Origin: Lentibacillus halodurans
GTDB taxonomy: Bacteria > Bacillota > Bacilli > Bacillales > Amphibacillaceae
NCBI RefSeq assembly: GCF_900112045.1
Contig: NZ_FOJW01000002.1
Location: forward strand, 193,962 to 257,961
DNA length: 64,000 nucleotides
Direction of reading: 5' to 3'
Both the position numbers and the translations under genes were made by a program. Positions within the stretch are counted from its first letter, which is position 1. Each line of letters begins with the position of its first letter. The notes under the pieces were generated by a model. The model did no database searches. It had not been told where the DNA came from and saw nothing but the letters and a program-made list of their open reading frames with translations. This document shows positions 9,690 to 20,323 of the stretch, piece by piece.

Positions 9690-10115
9690 ATGCTGAAATT
9701 GGAGACGGGTCTTGAAGGGAAGAAGGCCTATTTTGGTGACGTATACAACATATTCAGGTTCAATGGATATACATTGTGCGGTAACTGGGAGTATGATCGG
9801 GGGATGTTTGACATGGTTTTATGCCGGGAAGGAGGCGAAACGATTTATATAAGAGTTCCTTTTCATGTATTGGAAGGAGTACTTGATAGTCCTAAAGCAC
9901 ACATTGAGTTCGGCACACCGTTTGTGATCAAACATGTCGTCAATACAGGTTTGGATTGGGATGAAAGTTCGTTGCTGACGACGACAGGATTTAATCAATT
10001 TCAGGATCCTGTTGACAAAGACGGAAATATTATTGATAAAAGTAGATGGGAAGCGGCTGGTGAACAGGAGATAGAGAAAGTAGTCAATTCGATGGGTGAA
10101 TTGAAAATATCCTGA
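9690..10115 (+). CDS. yugN: YugN-like family protein
   Basis: 141 residues, matching in my judgement the short cytoplasmic YugN family of Bacillales (about 130-140 residues), whose role is unknown. Recognisable features are the N-terminal LEGKKAYFGDVYN stretch and the conserved middle FVIKHVVNTGLDWDESS. AAGGAGTG precedes the ATG by seven bases. There is no signal peptide or membrane segment. It stands alone between the divergent protease gene and the large surface-protein gene. Confidence 0.75.
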   Translation: MLKLETGLEGKKAYFGDVYNIFRFNGYTLCGNWEYDRGMFDMVLCREGGETIYIRVPFHVLEGVLDSPKAHIEFGTPFVIKHVVNTGLDWDESSLLTTTGFNQFQDPVDKDGNIIDKSRWEAAGEQEIEKVVNSMGELKIS

Positions 10116-10436
10116 TATTCATTTTTGAGGTCAAGTTTAGGGTGGTTTTTTACTGATATTTGAAAGTACCGCCAAGTATCTCGGCATGACTGACATGGAC
10201 ATGAAAGGGGACGCCAGAATATAATTCATAAATAGCCTGTTCATAACAAAAACGTCATGTTATATACCGGATGGAATTTGTATCGACACATCATTTTTAA
10301 AAATGTGTATTCGCCCGTGAACGTTAATAGGAATTCCTCGAGACACCCTTTTACAATAACTTTATATTATATTTAACTCTCCTTAATATCTAAATGGTAA
10401 CTTGTAAATGAAATCATTTACATAGGAGGGGAGAGT
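10116..10436. other. Intergenic region upstream of the large surface protein
   Basis: About 320 bases. A short open stretch near 10153-10222 could encode ESTAKYLGMTDMDMKGDARI before a stop and may be a relic of the 3' end of a coding sequence; it has no start signal. The A/T-rich stretch 10350-10400 probably holds the promoter of the downstream gene, but no clear hexamer pair could be fixed. No convincing terminator for yugN was seen. Confidence 0.3.
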
Positions 10437-13400
10437 ATGGGGAAGCAAGGAAGAAAGGCACGCTCTTATTTTTCTGTGGTCCTGGTTGTCATACTTTTAA
10501 TAACGACCATTTTTCCAGGACCATTGGCAACTTTGCATGCTGCTGAAATAGATAAGGAAGAAGCTGAGCTACCAGTCCAAACGAAGCAGCAAACAGACAA
10601 CGGAAATACAATCTTGGAAGTAGAGCATGAGCATCCGTCTCAATTAACGGAAAGTCAGAATTTTACCGTTGAGGTTTCGAATGAAAAAGCTGTGGCGATG
10701 ACCTTGCATTACAAATCGGAAGAAACAAAGAAAGACCTGCAGATGGAGCGATTGGATGAAAGTTCATTTACGGCGACGATTCCAGGCTCTGATGTAACCC
10801 CAAAAACAATTGAATATTGGTTTGAAGCAGAAATGGCAAACGAAGGGAATAAAACATCATTAACTTATCTTGCAGAAGTTGTAAAAGATACTACAGATGA
10901 AAATACCAAGGGTAAAACAAATCAATCTTTACAAAAAGAGAGCACTGACCGGAACAAACAGCCATCTGAAAAAACATCCAAAGACACTTCAACCTCCGCG
11001 AATGACACCGGAACACTTGCAGACAAAACAACCGAAACGACGGAATCGGATACAGCTGAAAAAACACAGACAGGTGCAGCATCTCAAAATAAAAAACAAA
11101 AGGAAGAAGCATTCACGATCGATCACAACCCAATTACAGAAATAAATGGAGAAGATGATCTGACCATTGAAGCAACTGTACCTAATGCAGCAAACGTTAC
11201 ATTAACCTATCATACAGGCGAACAAATGCAGGTTGATGAGCTTGCGTTTTCAAAAGTAGATGGGACAGATACATACAACGTCCAAATTCCAAGTGACAAT
11301 TTCTGGTCACCAGTCTTCCGTTATCAGATTACAGCGGAAGATAAGGATGGAAATGCCGAAAAAACGAATTACATAGAAGCAGCAGTGACTTTTTCAGAAA
11401 CACCTGACCCGAAAAACATGCCAACGTTTCTTATAACAGAAATCACACCAGATACAGCTAACATCGGCGGTTCGGATGGCTATGAATTTATCGAAATCTA
11501 TAATAATACCGACCAATCCATCAATATGAAAGACTATAAACTGAAGTATGGGTATCCAGATGGAAGCGAAACAGAATGGAATTTGACGAAAGATAAAGAA
11601 ATCGGTTCCCAGGAGACTTTGGTTGTTTGGATTCATAACGGCACAAATGATCACTTGAACCTTGACGATTTTAATGAAAACTATGGAACGAAATTAACAG
11701 AAGATCAAGTGACTATTATCGAATATAATGGCATGGCCAATGGATCAGAACGCACATTAAGCATAACTGATAATTATGGCAATGACATCTCAAAAGCAAC
11801 ATATAATGAAACAGAAACAGATGACACACAACCAAATCAAGGCATTACTTATCAATATCCAATGGAAGGAACCAGGATGACGAAAGTTGGGATCAGTGAA
11901 GAGGCGAACCCAGCCGCAATTTTGTCTGGACAAGTCCCCAATGATCCGGTAGCAATCGATGGAAGCCTGGAATCTCCGGTCATTGGCGAGCCTGTGATAG
12001 ACGTTACGAATGATGCCATTACGGCAGAAGTGGACGTCACATCAGAAACCGATATTTCCGGTGTGAACTTATTTTATAAGCAGAGTGATGCGATGGGATT
12101 TGAGTCCGTGTCATTAAATCGGACAGACGATCCTTCCATCTATACAATCAGCTTACCGCTTAATGCAATTTGGAGTGACAAGATACGGTATTATTTTACT
12201 GCAGCTAATCAAGCCGGTGAATCAGATACCGAAACAAAAGACATAGCCATTCCTCAAGCAGAATACGATGCACAAACCGTGCCAAGGTTACTTATCACCG
12301 AAATCACACCAGATACGATGAACATGAATGGCAGTGATGCTTATGAATTCATCGAAATCTATAATAATAGTAACCAGCCGATTAATTTGCAAGATTATAA
12401 GTTGATTTATCGGTATCCGACCAGTACACCTGATCAAGATTGGGATTTGACTGAAGATAAAGTGATCGGACCACAAGAAAGCTTTATCGTTTGGATTCAC
12501 AACCAAGGTAATCAGGAAGCGACTTTAGAGGATTTCAATGCTGCATATGGATTATCACTGCCGGAAAGTCATGTCACCATCATCGAAAACAACGGAATGG
12601 CTAATGGAAGTGAGCGTACACTGCTTCTAACTGATGATTTTGGCAATGTCATTACAGAAGCCACTTATAATAATGATGCAGATGACGTATATTCAGGCCA
12701 GGGTATCACTTACAAATACCCGACTGAAGGACATGTGATGGAAAACGTAGGCACAGCGGCCAGCATCTCCCCGCTTACTGTTTTTCCGGAACAAATTCCG
12801 CAAGAGCCGGTTAAAATCGATACCGATACCGAAGCTCCAAAAATTGGCGATCCCTCCCTGGAAATGACGGATGAAGCTATTCGAGTCCAGATTGACATTA
12901 CATCTGAACAACAGCTTAATGGTGTGAATTTACATTTTAGGCAAAGTGAAAGTCTGGAATTTGAAACCATCCATCTGGCAAGTGAAAATGATAAAACTTA
13001 TACTGCGAAAATTTCAATGGATGACATTTGGAGTGATCATATTGATTATTATTTCGCGGCCTCCAATCAGGCTGGTAAAACGAAAACAGTAACCAGAACA
13101 TTTGAACTTCCGCAATCTGACGTGGATTATCAGACTATTCCACCACTATTAATAACAGAGGTGGTTCCTGATTCATCAAATGCAAATGGTGCGGATGCGT
13201 ATGAGTTTATTGAGATTTACAATAACACAACCGAAGATATTGATTTGGATGATTACATTATCCGTTATCGTTATCCAAATACAGGAGCGGAAAATGATCT
13301 TTTATGGGGACTGTCTATGGATCAGGAAAATGTCATCATTCCTTCCGGCGAATCGATTGTATTATGGGTAATTAATAGCGGCAATCCAAATATGAACGGT

Positions 13401-16400
13401 GAGGATTTTAACACGCATTATGGAACGAATTTAACGGAAGGCACCGATTTGATTAAAATTTACAATAATGGCATGTCCAACAGTTCAGAACGTACATTGA
13501 CAGTGGCTACAAAGACAGGTCATGAGCTCTCCTATGTCAACTATAATGACGTGAATGGCGTTGATGATACGGTTGCAAATAAGGGCATTCTTTACCGCTT
13601 CCCGCATGACGGAGGCACAACATCAACCAAAATCAGCTCGGGCGAATTCGATGCGACACCAGGTACAATAATGCCGGAACAAGTACCTGAAAAGAAAACC
13701 GAACTGCCGGCAGATAGCACCGATCCCGTTGTAGAAGATGCAACGAATAAAGAAGATCTTACATCCGAGGAATCGTTCAAAGTTTCGGCAACGATTACCG
13801 ATGACCATCAAGTCAAATCGGTTTACCTGTATTACCGGACTGTGGAAGGCAACGAATTTTCTAAAGTCAGCCTGGAACGCGGTGACAATGACACCTATCA
13901 GCACACAATTTATGAGCCGGAATTGATTGGTCAAGAAAATCTAGCGTATTACTTTGTTGCAAGTGATGGAAAAAATCAGCATACAACCGAGAAAGAAACG
14001 CTTTCCATCGCACATCCGAATGCCGAAACAGGCTTGCGTTTAAATGTGGATGAAAATGAATTGCTGTCTGGTGAAAAGCTGATTAAGGCAACAGAGGATG
14101 CGTATACAGAAAATATTGACCTGTTCCTGGATGACGAGCAAGTGACCGACACGTATATGGCCATGGAAAATGAAGCCTATTTTGCATTTGACGTTTCGGA
14201 AACGAATATCTTTTTCCAAAACGGCGTCACTATGGGAGATGAAGTACTGGAAATATTTGATGATACGTATACTGATTTCGTAACACTTACCGTCCCGATT
14301 TCACCGGAAAAATTAGAGCCTGGTGAGAATACGATTACGATTCGTTCCGGAAATAAAGTGAGTCCATTTGATGAAACATCGACTGAAAACCGCGATGATT
14401 TTACCATTAAAAATGTCCGACTCGTGTTATTGGATGGAACGATCATCTATGATCCAGATTACAGTGATCCGAATACTAATTATGCTGTTGGGGATAGTAC
14501 CGGAAAACAGTCCGTGTATGATTTTACATTCACACTGGAACAGGAGAAATTTGCATCTGCAGCCTATTTGTTCGATACAACAGCGGTGGAAGACGGCGAT
14601 CATGAAATCAGAGCGGTTTTAGATGATGAAGATGTTACAACAACTGTCATAACAGATAATACAGCACCAGTCATCACCCCTTCTGTTAAAGGTGGCAAAG
14701 AATATAAAGGGGACTTGACGATTGATGCAGATGTACAGGATGCCAATGAGGTACAAGATGCCTCTGCCGAATTGGATGGCAACCCGATTTCACTGCCATA
14801 TGAAACATCCTCTGCTTTGCTTGCACCTGGTGAACATGAAGCCGTCTTTACAGCAGAAGATGCTGCAGGGAATGTTAGAAAGACCGATGTCACTTTTTCT
14901 GTCGTGGAGGAACATCCCGGGCTTCCCGATTGGCAGGAGAATAAACCGGACAGTACAAGTGCCGATCTTTCCGTACGTTTGAATGACCCAACAGAAGATG
15001 CAATGGATGTTGGATTTTACCAAGGCTATCAATATACAGCAGAAGACACGGAAAATCTCCGTATATCACAGAATATGACAAAAACTGAACCACCACAGAC
15101 GAAGGATCCTGAAGATGCAACAATGTTAACGGAGTATGAAAGAAGTCAGCTGTTACAAGAGGATGGCGAGAAATTTGCCACTGAATCCAATACGGCATTT
15201 CCATACCACCGATTTGATGTCACGGTTGATGAGAATGTTGATCCTGAAGATGAAATTGAAGTTGTTTGGGATGGTTCTTCCATCGAAGGCAGAAAAGTTA
15301 CGATGTATGCATGGAATTACACTTCCGGGGAGTGGGTTGAACTGACATCAACCATTGCAGGTGCTGAGGAATTCCAGCTGATCGGTTCTGTAACAGGTGC
15401 AGACTACCTGCAGGACGGAAAAGTCAGTGTGATTGTTCAAGATCAAGTCGCATCATCTGGTGAGGACTTCTCCTTGGTGTGGATGACTGATACACAGTAT
15501 TACTCGGAAAGTTATCCATACATCTATGAGGATCAAGTCAACTGGATTGTCGAGCATCAAAATGAGTTAAATATTGAATATGTCTTTCATACGGGAGATC
15601 TTGTCAATGTTTACGATGACTTTGATCAATGGGCAGTGGCCAATCAGAACATGAAAGTGCTGGATGATACGGGCATCCCATATGGTGTGCTTGCCGGCAA
15701 TCATGATGTCGATATGAAAAATAACAACTATGTGAATTATAACGAATACTTTGGAGCCGATCGCTTTGAAGACCGTGCCTATTATGGCGATTCCTATGAG
15801 AATAACCGCGGGCACTATGATCTGCTCTCTGTAAACGGGAACGATTTTATTATGCTGTACATGGGCTGGGGTGTTGACCAAGCGGGCATGGACTGGATGA
15901 ATGATGTTCTCGCTGCACACCCCAACCGGACAGCGATCTTAAGTTTCCATGAATATTTGTTAGCCAGTGGGACAAGAAGCCCGATAGGTGATGATATTTT
16001 TGAACAAGTTGTTGTACCGAATGATAATGTGAAAGCAGTTCTTTCTGGTCATTACCACAATGCGCAAACGCTTATTGATGAGATTGATGATGACGGTGAT
16101 GGTGCTGCTGACAGATCGGTATACCAAATGCTTGCTGATTACCAAGGCGGACCAGAGGGCGGACAAGGGTATTTACGCATCTTAAATTTTAATATGGATT
16201 CGAATACGGTTGACGTCCAAACCTATTCTCCGTATTTGGATGAATATAATTTTTATGATCCAGAAGATTTTCCGGGAAAAGATGAATTCGCGGTCGATTG
16301 GAACCTGGAAGCCGAGAAAAAACGAGTCGCTACCGATTATGTGGAAGTTAACGTCTATACGGATGAACAAATCGGCCTTGCTGAAAAGGTACCTAGCGGG

Positions 16401-17387
16401 GAAGACGCAACGGTTACATGGGATGGACTTGAGCCGGAAAGTGAATATTTCTGGTATACCATCGCCACCGATGCGTATGGTGGCAACACCCGTTCAAATA
16501 TTTGGGGTTTTACAACCGTTGAGGGAGAAGTGGTTCCGGAAGAGCCAGAAAAACCTGAAGTTCCCGAAGATCCGGGTGATCCGAATGATAAACCAGAAGA
16601 TCCAGGTGAACCTGACGATCAACCGGGTGAACCGGAAAGACCTGATGATCAAACGGGAAAACCTCTCCCTAATAACCAGAAACAAACCGTTGAAGCAGAT
16701 GTCTCAGACGGCAGAGCTGTGATTCAGGATAATGTCTTTGAAGCAGTTGATCAAAGTGGCAACATCATCATAAAATTAAATGCCGAAACAGCTGTTCTTG
16801 ACCTAACGAAAGAACAAGTGGCAGCATTGAAAGATAAACAGATCATCCTAACGATTACCAATAGCGACATCACGCTTGATATCCCTGCTTCCGTATTTTC
16901 TGGTACTGGAGTGGCATCCATTGACTTTGAAAAGCTGGATGATGTCAAAGATGCGTTAAGTCCAGTTTATGATTTTTCAATAACACAAGGTGATACAGTT
17001 ATTCATGAGTTTGCAGAGGGAATCACACTGACCTTTCATGTAGACGAGGAGCGTGTGCAGGACCCATTAAGCGTTAAACTTTATCATTTAAATGAGGAAA
17101 CCGATGAATGGGACGTCATTGGCGGCGAATACGCGAACGGAAAAGTAACAGCGCCACTAACGCACTTCAGTACATTTGCCGTTTTTGAAAAAGAAAAAGC
17201 GACTGACGATCAGGAAACATCTGTCCCTGAAAAACCAACGGCTGACAGTGGAAGTGGAAAGGGACTGCCAGATACTGCGACAAACATGTTTAACTATTTG
17301 TTCACTGGGGTTATACTGTCAACCATTGGCGGTGGAATGTTGGCTATGTGGTATGTCAGGAGAAAGCGATTTGTAAAAATTGAATAA
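10437..17387 (+). CDS. Giant LPDTA-anchored surface protein: three lamin-tail domains plus metallophosphoesterase
   Basis: 2,316 residues with a signal peptide (about 1-36, ending LATLHAA). After an acidic Thr-rich region come three lamin-tail-like repeats starting near residues 328, 616 and 901, each opening with LLITE(I/V)xPD and containing YEFIEIYNN and NGMxNxSERTL. Between them are Ig-like modules. A metallophosphoesterase domain spans about 1678-1945 with WMTDTQYY, HTGDLVN, AGNHDVD and SGHYHNAQ. A fibronectin-like segment, a Pro/Glu/Asp-rich linker, the sorting motif LPDTA (2277-2281), a hydrophobic helix and a basic tail (RRKR) follow. LPDTA fits a class D (YhcS-like) sortase; none is encoded here. 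The likely role is extracellular phosphoester hydrolysis at the wall, as in YhcR/YfkN-type enzymes. AGGAGGGG precedes the ATG. Confidence 0.85.
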   Translation: MGKQGRKARSYFSVVLVVILLITTIFPGPLATLHAAEIDKEEAELPVQTKQQTDNGNTILEVEHEHPSQLTESQNFTVEVSNEKAVAMTLHYKSEETKKDLQMERLDESSFTATIPGSDVTPKTIEYWFEAEMANEGNKTSLTYLAEVVKDTTDENTKGKTNQSLQKESTDRNKQPSEKTSKDTSTSANDTGTLADKTTETTESDTAEKTQTGAASQNKKQKEEAFTIDHNPITEINGEDDLTIEATVPNAANVTLTYHTGEQMQVDELAFSKVDGTDTYNVQIPSDNFWSPVFRYQITAEDKDGNAEKTNYIEAAVTFSETPDPKNMPTFLITEITPDTANIGGSDGYEFIEIYNNTDQSINMKDYKLKYGYPDGSETEWNLTKDKEIGSQETLVVWIHNGTNDHLNLDDFNENYGTKLTEDQVTIIEYNGMANGSERTLSITDNYGNDISKATYNETETDDTQPNQGITYQYPMEGTRMTKVGISEEANPAAILSGQVPNDPVAIDGSLESPVIGEPVIDVTNDAITAEVDVTSETDISGVNLFYKQSDAMGFESVSLNRTDDPSIYTISLPLNAIWSDKIRYYFTAANQAGESDTETKDIAIPQAEYDAQTVPRLLITEITPDTMNMNGSDAYEFIEIYNNSNQPINLQDYKLIYRYPTSTPDQDWDLTEDKVIGPQESFIVWIHNQGNQEATLEDFNAAYGLSLPESHVTIIENNGMANGSERTLLLTDDFGNVITEATYNNDADDVYSGQGITYKYPTEGHVMENVGTAASISPLTVFPEQIPQEPVKIDTDTEAPKIGDPSLEMTDEAIRVQIDITSEQQLNGVNLHFRQSESLEFETIHLASENDKTYTAKISMDDIWSDHIDYYFAASNQAGKTKTVTRTFELPQSDVDYQTIPPLLITEVVPDSSNANGADAYEFIEIYNNTTEDIDLDDYIIRYRYPNTGAENDLLWGLSMDQENVIIPSGESIVLWVINSGNPNMNGEDFNTHYGTNLTEGTDLIKIYNNGMSNSSERTLTVATKTGHELSYVNYNDVNGVDDTVANKGILYRFPHDGGTTSTKISSGEFDATPGTIMPEQVPEKKTELPADSTDPVVEDATNKEDLTSEESFKVSATITDDHQVKSVYLYYRTVEGNEFSKVSLERGDNDTYQHTIYEPELIGQENLAYYFVASDGKNQHTTEKETLSIAHPNAETGLRLNVDENELLSGEKLIKATEDAYTENIDLFLDDEQVTDTYMAMENEAYFAFDVSETNIFFQNGVTMGDEVLEIFDDTYTDFVTLTVPISPEKLEPGENTITIRSGNKVSPFDETSTENRDDFTIKNVRLVLLDGTIIYDPDYSDPNTNYAVGDSTGKQSVYDFTFTLEQEKFASAAYLFDTTAVEDGDHEIRAVLDDEDVTTTVITDNTAPVITPSVKGGKEYKGDLTIDADVQDANEVQDASAELDGNPISLPYETSSALLAPGEHEAVFTAEDAAGNVRKTDVTFSVVEEHPGLPDWQENKPDSTSADLSVRLNDPTEDAMDVGFYQGYQYTAEDTENLRISQNMTKTEPPQTKDPEDATMLTEYERSQLLQEDGEKFATESNTAFPYHRFDVTVDENVDPEDEIEVVWDGSSIEGRKVTMYAWNYTSGEWVELTSTIAGAEEFQLIGSVTGADYLQDGKVSVIVQDQVASSGEDFSLVWMTDTQYYSESYPYIYEDQVNWIVEHQNELNIEYVFHTGDLVNVYDDFDQWAVANQNMKVLDDTGIPYGVLAGNHDVDMKNNNYVNYNEYFGADRFEDRAYYGDSYENNRGHYDLLSVNGNDFIMLYMGWGVDQAGMDWMNDVLAAHPNRTAILSFHEYLLASGTRSPIGDDIFEQVVVPNDNVKAVLSGHYHNAQTLIDEIDDDGDGAADRSVYQMLADYQGGPEGGQGYLRILNFNMDSNTVDVQTYSPYLDEYNFYDPEDFPGKDEFAVDWNLEAEKKRVATDYVEVNVYTDEQIGLAEKVPSGEDATVTWDGLEPESEYFWYTIATDAYGGNTRSNIWGFTTVEGEVVPEEPEKPEVPEDPGDPNDKPEDPGEPDDQPGEPERPDDQTGKPLPNNQKQTVEADVSDGRAVIQDNVFEAVDQSGNIIIKLNAETAVLDLTKEQVAALKDKQIILTITNSDITLDIPASVFSGTGVASIDFEKLDDVKDALSPVYDFSITQGDTVIHEFAEGITLTFHVDEERVQDPLSVKLYHLNEETDEWDVIGGEYANGKVTAPLTHFSTFAVFEKEKATDDQETSVPEKPTADSGSGKGLPDTATNMFNYLFTGVILSTIGGGMLAMWYVRRKRFVKIE

Positions 17388-17397
17388 TTTATGAAGG

Positions 17398-17430
17398 AAG
17401 GACTCCGGGGTGTGGAGTCCTTTTCCTTTA
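17398..17430 (+). terminator. Rho-independent terminator after the surface protein
   Basis: A perfect 9-bp stem, AAGGACTCC (17398-17406) and GGAGTCCTT (17414-17422), with a 7-base loop, runs into TTTTCCTTT. It begins 10 bases after the stop codon. Confidence 0.85.
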
Positions 17431-17645
17431 ACGACTGCAATTTGGGGTGAGTAAAAACGCATCCTGATTGTCGATAGTTTGAAAAGAACTTTTTTCGAGC
17501 ATGTCAAAAGGGCAGACGTTGATATTATAAACTATTTCTTAAAGAAAAGAATTGTATAATCCTCTTAAAAAATTGCGATGGATGTCTTTGAATGATATTT
17601 AAAATGGCCTGATGTGACCACTATTTTCTGTTTGAAATGATTGTT

Positions 17646-17688
17646 CTACAATTTTGTAGTACATCATAAAATGTTGTAAACGTTTGCC
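17646..17688 (+). promoter_or_regulatory. Candidate regulator operator and CcpA-like cre site
   Basis: CTACAA-TT-TTGTAG (17646-17659) is a palindrome suited to a GntR-type dimer, a candidate site for the regulator encoded at 20299-20979. TGTAAACGTTTGCC (17675-17688) matches 12 of 14 positions of the cre consensus. Both lie within 60 bases of the antiporter start codon. Binding is inferred, not shown. Confidence 0.4.
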
Positions 17689-17704
17689 TGAGGGAGGGTG
17701 AGAA

Positions 17705-19114
17705 ATGGATGGCGCTTCGACATTGGGGGTTGTATCAGTATTACCACCGCTCATTGCGATTGTACTTGCTTTCTGGACAAGAGATACGATTTTATCGTTA
17801 GCTATTGCGTGTCTTGTTGGCATTCTTTTAGCTGGAGAGGGACTGCTCGGGTTTCCGAATTTGATGATGAAAGCATTGGGTAATGAAGATTTTTCATGGA
17901 TCTTTCTTCTGGAAATTTTCATCGGTATTTTAATTGCATTTTTTCAGCGCACTGGAGCAATTCAAAGTTTTGCTGATGTTATCGGTCGAAAAAATTATTC
18001 AAGAAAACGTATAGGAATCACTTCATGGTTTATGGGACTGTTCGTATTTTTTAGTGATTATTTCAGCCCAGTATTTGTTGGATCAACGATGAGAAAAGTA
18101 ACAGATAAGGTAAGGATTTCCCGTGAAAAGCTGGCGTATATTTGTGATTCTACTTCAGCGCCTGTAAGTGTTATTGTACCAATTACTGGTTGGGCTGTGT
18201 TCATTTCAGGGCTATTAATTGGGCTGGGGCCAATACAGAATGAAACGGATGCATTAGCTGTATTTACAAGAGCTATTCCTTTCAATTTTTATGCGGTATT
18301 GTCTGTACTGTTTGTTGGGCTGATTGTTTCTGGAATTATCAAGGATTTTGGCCCAATGAAAAAGGCTGAGGAACGGGCTATTACTAAAGGAAAATTAATT
18401 CGTGATCATTCAACTCCATTGATATCAAAAGAATTAACCAATATTGATCCATATTTTAAAGACCGATTGCTGAGTATCGTATGGAATTTTTTTCTGCCGG
18501 TTCTACTGATTATTACAATCGCTGTAGGCACGTATATCGGGCTGGGTTCTGCAAAAACCATGGAAGCATTCCTTGCTGCAGTCATCTTTTTAGGTATTTT
18601 GATGCGTTTTCAGGGAATCCCAGTTAAAGATATTATGGATACTGCCATGAATGGGATCAAAGGTATTATGCCGGCCATTATGATACTAGTTTTTGCCTAT
18701 ACAATTAATACACTAAGTGAACAGATGGGAACAGCGAATTATTTAATTCAAGTAACCGAATCATGGCTTAATCCAGGTTTGCTTCCAGCTATCACTTTCC
18801 TGCTTGCTGCATTGATTGCTTTCTCAACCGGTACTTCGTGGGGAACATTTGGTATCATGATTCCAATTGCAGTTCCAATTGCCATCGGATTTGCTGGCGG
18901 CGACATCAATACGATAGTTCTGGCAACAGTAGCAGCAGTCGCGGGTGGTGGTGTCTTTGGTGATCACTGTTCTCCGTTGTCTGATACAACCATACTGGCT
19001 TCCACCGGAGCTGCAGTTGACCATATCGATCATGTTCGTACACAAATTCCATATTCTCTTATTCTTGGGGGAATTGGTACATTGATCTATTTAATACTTG
19101 GATTACTAGGATAA
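17705..19114 (+). CDS. NhaC-family Na+/H+ (or substrate/Na+) antiporter
   Basis: 469 residues, polytopic membrane protein with about a dozen hydrophobic segments. Family hallmarks are STGTSWGTFGIMIPIAVPIA and VFGDHCSPLSDTTILASTGA near the C-terminal end. NhaC-type proteins exchange Na+ for H+, and some relatives carry organic substrates (malate/lactate, amino acids). AGGGAGGGTG precedes the ATG. The next gene, a saccharopine-dehydrogenase-like enzyme, starts 18 bases after the stop. That pairing, plus the GntR gene next door, suggests uptake or exchange of an amino-acid substrate rather than general pH homeostasis. Confidence 0.8.
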   Translation: MDGASTLGVVSVLPPLIAIVLAFWTRDTILSLAIACLVGILLAGEGLLGFPNLMMKALGNEDFSWIFLLEIFIGILIAFFQRTGAIQSFADVIGRKNYSRKRIGITSWFMGLFVFFSDYFSPVFVGSTMRKVTDKVRISREKLAYICDSTSAPVSVIVPITGWAVFISGLLIGLGPIQNETDALAVFTRAIPFNFYAVLSVLFVGLIVSGIIKDFGPMKKAEERAITKGKLIRDHSTPLISKELTNIDPYFKDRLLSIVWNFFLPVLLIITIAVGTYIGLGSAKTMEAFLAAVIFLGILMRFQGIPVKDIMDTAMNGIKGIMPAIMILVFAYTINTLSEQMGTANYLIQVTESWLNPGLLPAITFLLAALIAFSTGTSWGTFGIMIPIAVPIAIGFAGGDINTIVLATVAAVAGGGVFGDHCSPLSDTTILASTGAAVDHIDHVRTQIPYSLILGGIGTLIYLILGLLG

Positions 19115-19132
19115 TAGGGAGGAATGAATCAA

Positions 19133-20323
19133 ATGAACATTATTGTATTAGGCGGCGCTGGATTACAAGGAAGAGCAGCTTTACAGGATCTTGGGGACAA
19201 TTCAGCAGTCACAAGCATAATCTGTGCAGATGTCTCATTTGAGGGGATCGATTCATTTCGTCATCATCTTGATATGGATAAGATTGAAAAGCAAAAAATA
19301 GACGCTTCATCGGAGGAAAATCTAGTAGCACTTTTTTCAGAGGATATTGATGTTTTGATTGACTTATTACCAAAACAATACAATGAAACAGTAGCAAGAG
19401 CGGCAATCAAAGCTGGGATTTCTTTAGTGAACTGTTCTTATGCAAATGGTCTGTCTCATGAGATTCATGAAATGGCTAAGGAAAACAAAGTAACCATCAT
19501 GCCGGAAGCTGGGTTAGATCCAGGGATTGATTTAGTGTTATGCGGTTACGGAGTTAGTCAATTGGATGAGGTCTATGAACTATATTCCTATTGCGGCGGA
19601 ATACCGGAACCTGACGCTGCTGATAACCCGCTGAAATATAAAATTGCCTGGAATTTTGACAGCACATTGATGTCTTATAAACGTCAGGCTGTTATGAAAT
19701 GTGACGGAAAGATTGTTGATATTCCAGCAGAAGATCAGCATAATGAAGAGTGGTTGACAGATGTCACATTATCCGGAATCAAAGGTCTTGAATCGATACC
19801 AAATGGAAATGCCATTAACTTTGCAAAATTACTTGGGATTGACAAAGAAGTCATCCGCACGGAACGAAGAACAATCAGGTGGTCAGGACATGCCCGTTTT
19901 TGGAGAGATATGGTAAGATTGGGTTTTTTGGAAACAACAAGAGTTCCAGAATTGAATAGTTATGTTACACCTTACGATTTTCTGTTAAAGCATCTGGAGA
20001 AACGTTTACAATATAAAGAGCATGAGAAAGATCTTGTTTTGATGAAAAATATTATTAGAGGTAAAAAAGATGGGAAGGATATGGAAATCATATATTCGAT
20101 GGTTGACAAACGCGATTTGAAAACTGGATTATTTGCCATGAATCGAACAGTTGGATATACAGCAAGTATTGTAGCCCAGATGATTGCAAATAAAACCATT
20201 ACAGAAAAAGGACTGCTTTCACCGACAATTGATATACCATACCGAATGTTTATAGATGAAATCGGCAAAAGAGGTATTACAATCCATGAAAGCAAACGTC
20301 AGCTAAATAAATCGCTTGGCTGA
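19133..20323 (+). CDS. Saccharopine dehydrogenase / lysine 6-dehydrogenase-like oxidoreductase
   Basis: 396 residues. The N-terminal Rossmann motif NIIVLGGAGLQGRAAL, followed by ADVSFEGID, marks an NAD(P)-binding saccharopine-dehydrogenase-type enzyme. MPEAGLDPGIDLVLCGYG is characteristic of the family, which includes lysine 6-dehydrogenases. An in-frame ATG at 19124 sits one base after AGGGAGG, too close to be used; the ATG at 19133 has a 10-base spacing and gives the canonical N-terminus. It forms an operon with the upstream antiporter. The 3' end overlaps the convergent GntR gene by 25 bases. The substrate is not determinable here; lysine or a related diamino acid is my inference. Confidence 0.7.
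   Translation: MNIIVLGGAGLQGRAALQDLGDNSAVTSIICADVSFEGIDSFRHHLDMDKIEKQKIDASSEENLVALFSEDIDVLIDLLPKQYNETVARAAIKAGISLVNCSYANGLSHEIHEMAKENKVTIMPEAGLDPGIDLVLCGYGVSQLDEVYELYSYCGGIPEPDAADNPLKYKIAWNFDSTLMSYKRQAVMKCDGKIVDIPAEDQHNEEWLTDVTLSGIKGLESIPNGNAINFAKLLGIDKEVIRTERRTIRWSGHARFWRDMVRLGFLETTRVPELNSYVTPYDFLLKHLEKRLQYKEHEKDLVLMKNIIRGKKDGKDMEIIYSMVDKRDLKTGLFAMNRTVGYTASIVAQMIANKTITEKGLLSPTIDIPYRMFIDEIGKRGITIHESKRQLNKSLG

Noticed and set aside
16210-16722. 170-codon ORF in another frame of the giant surface-protein gene
   Set aside because: It coincides with the Pro/Asp-rich linker and phosphoesterase end of the real frame and is rich in Arg/Ile runs expected from a shifted frame.
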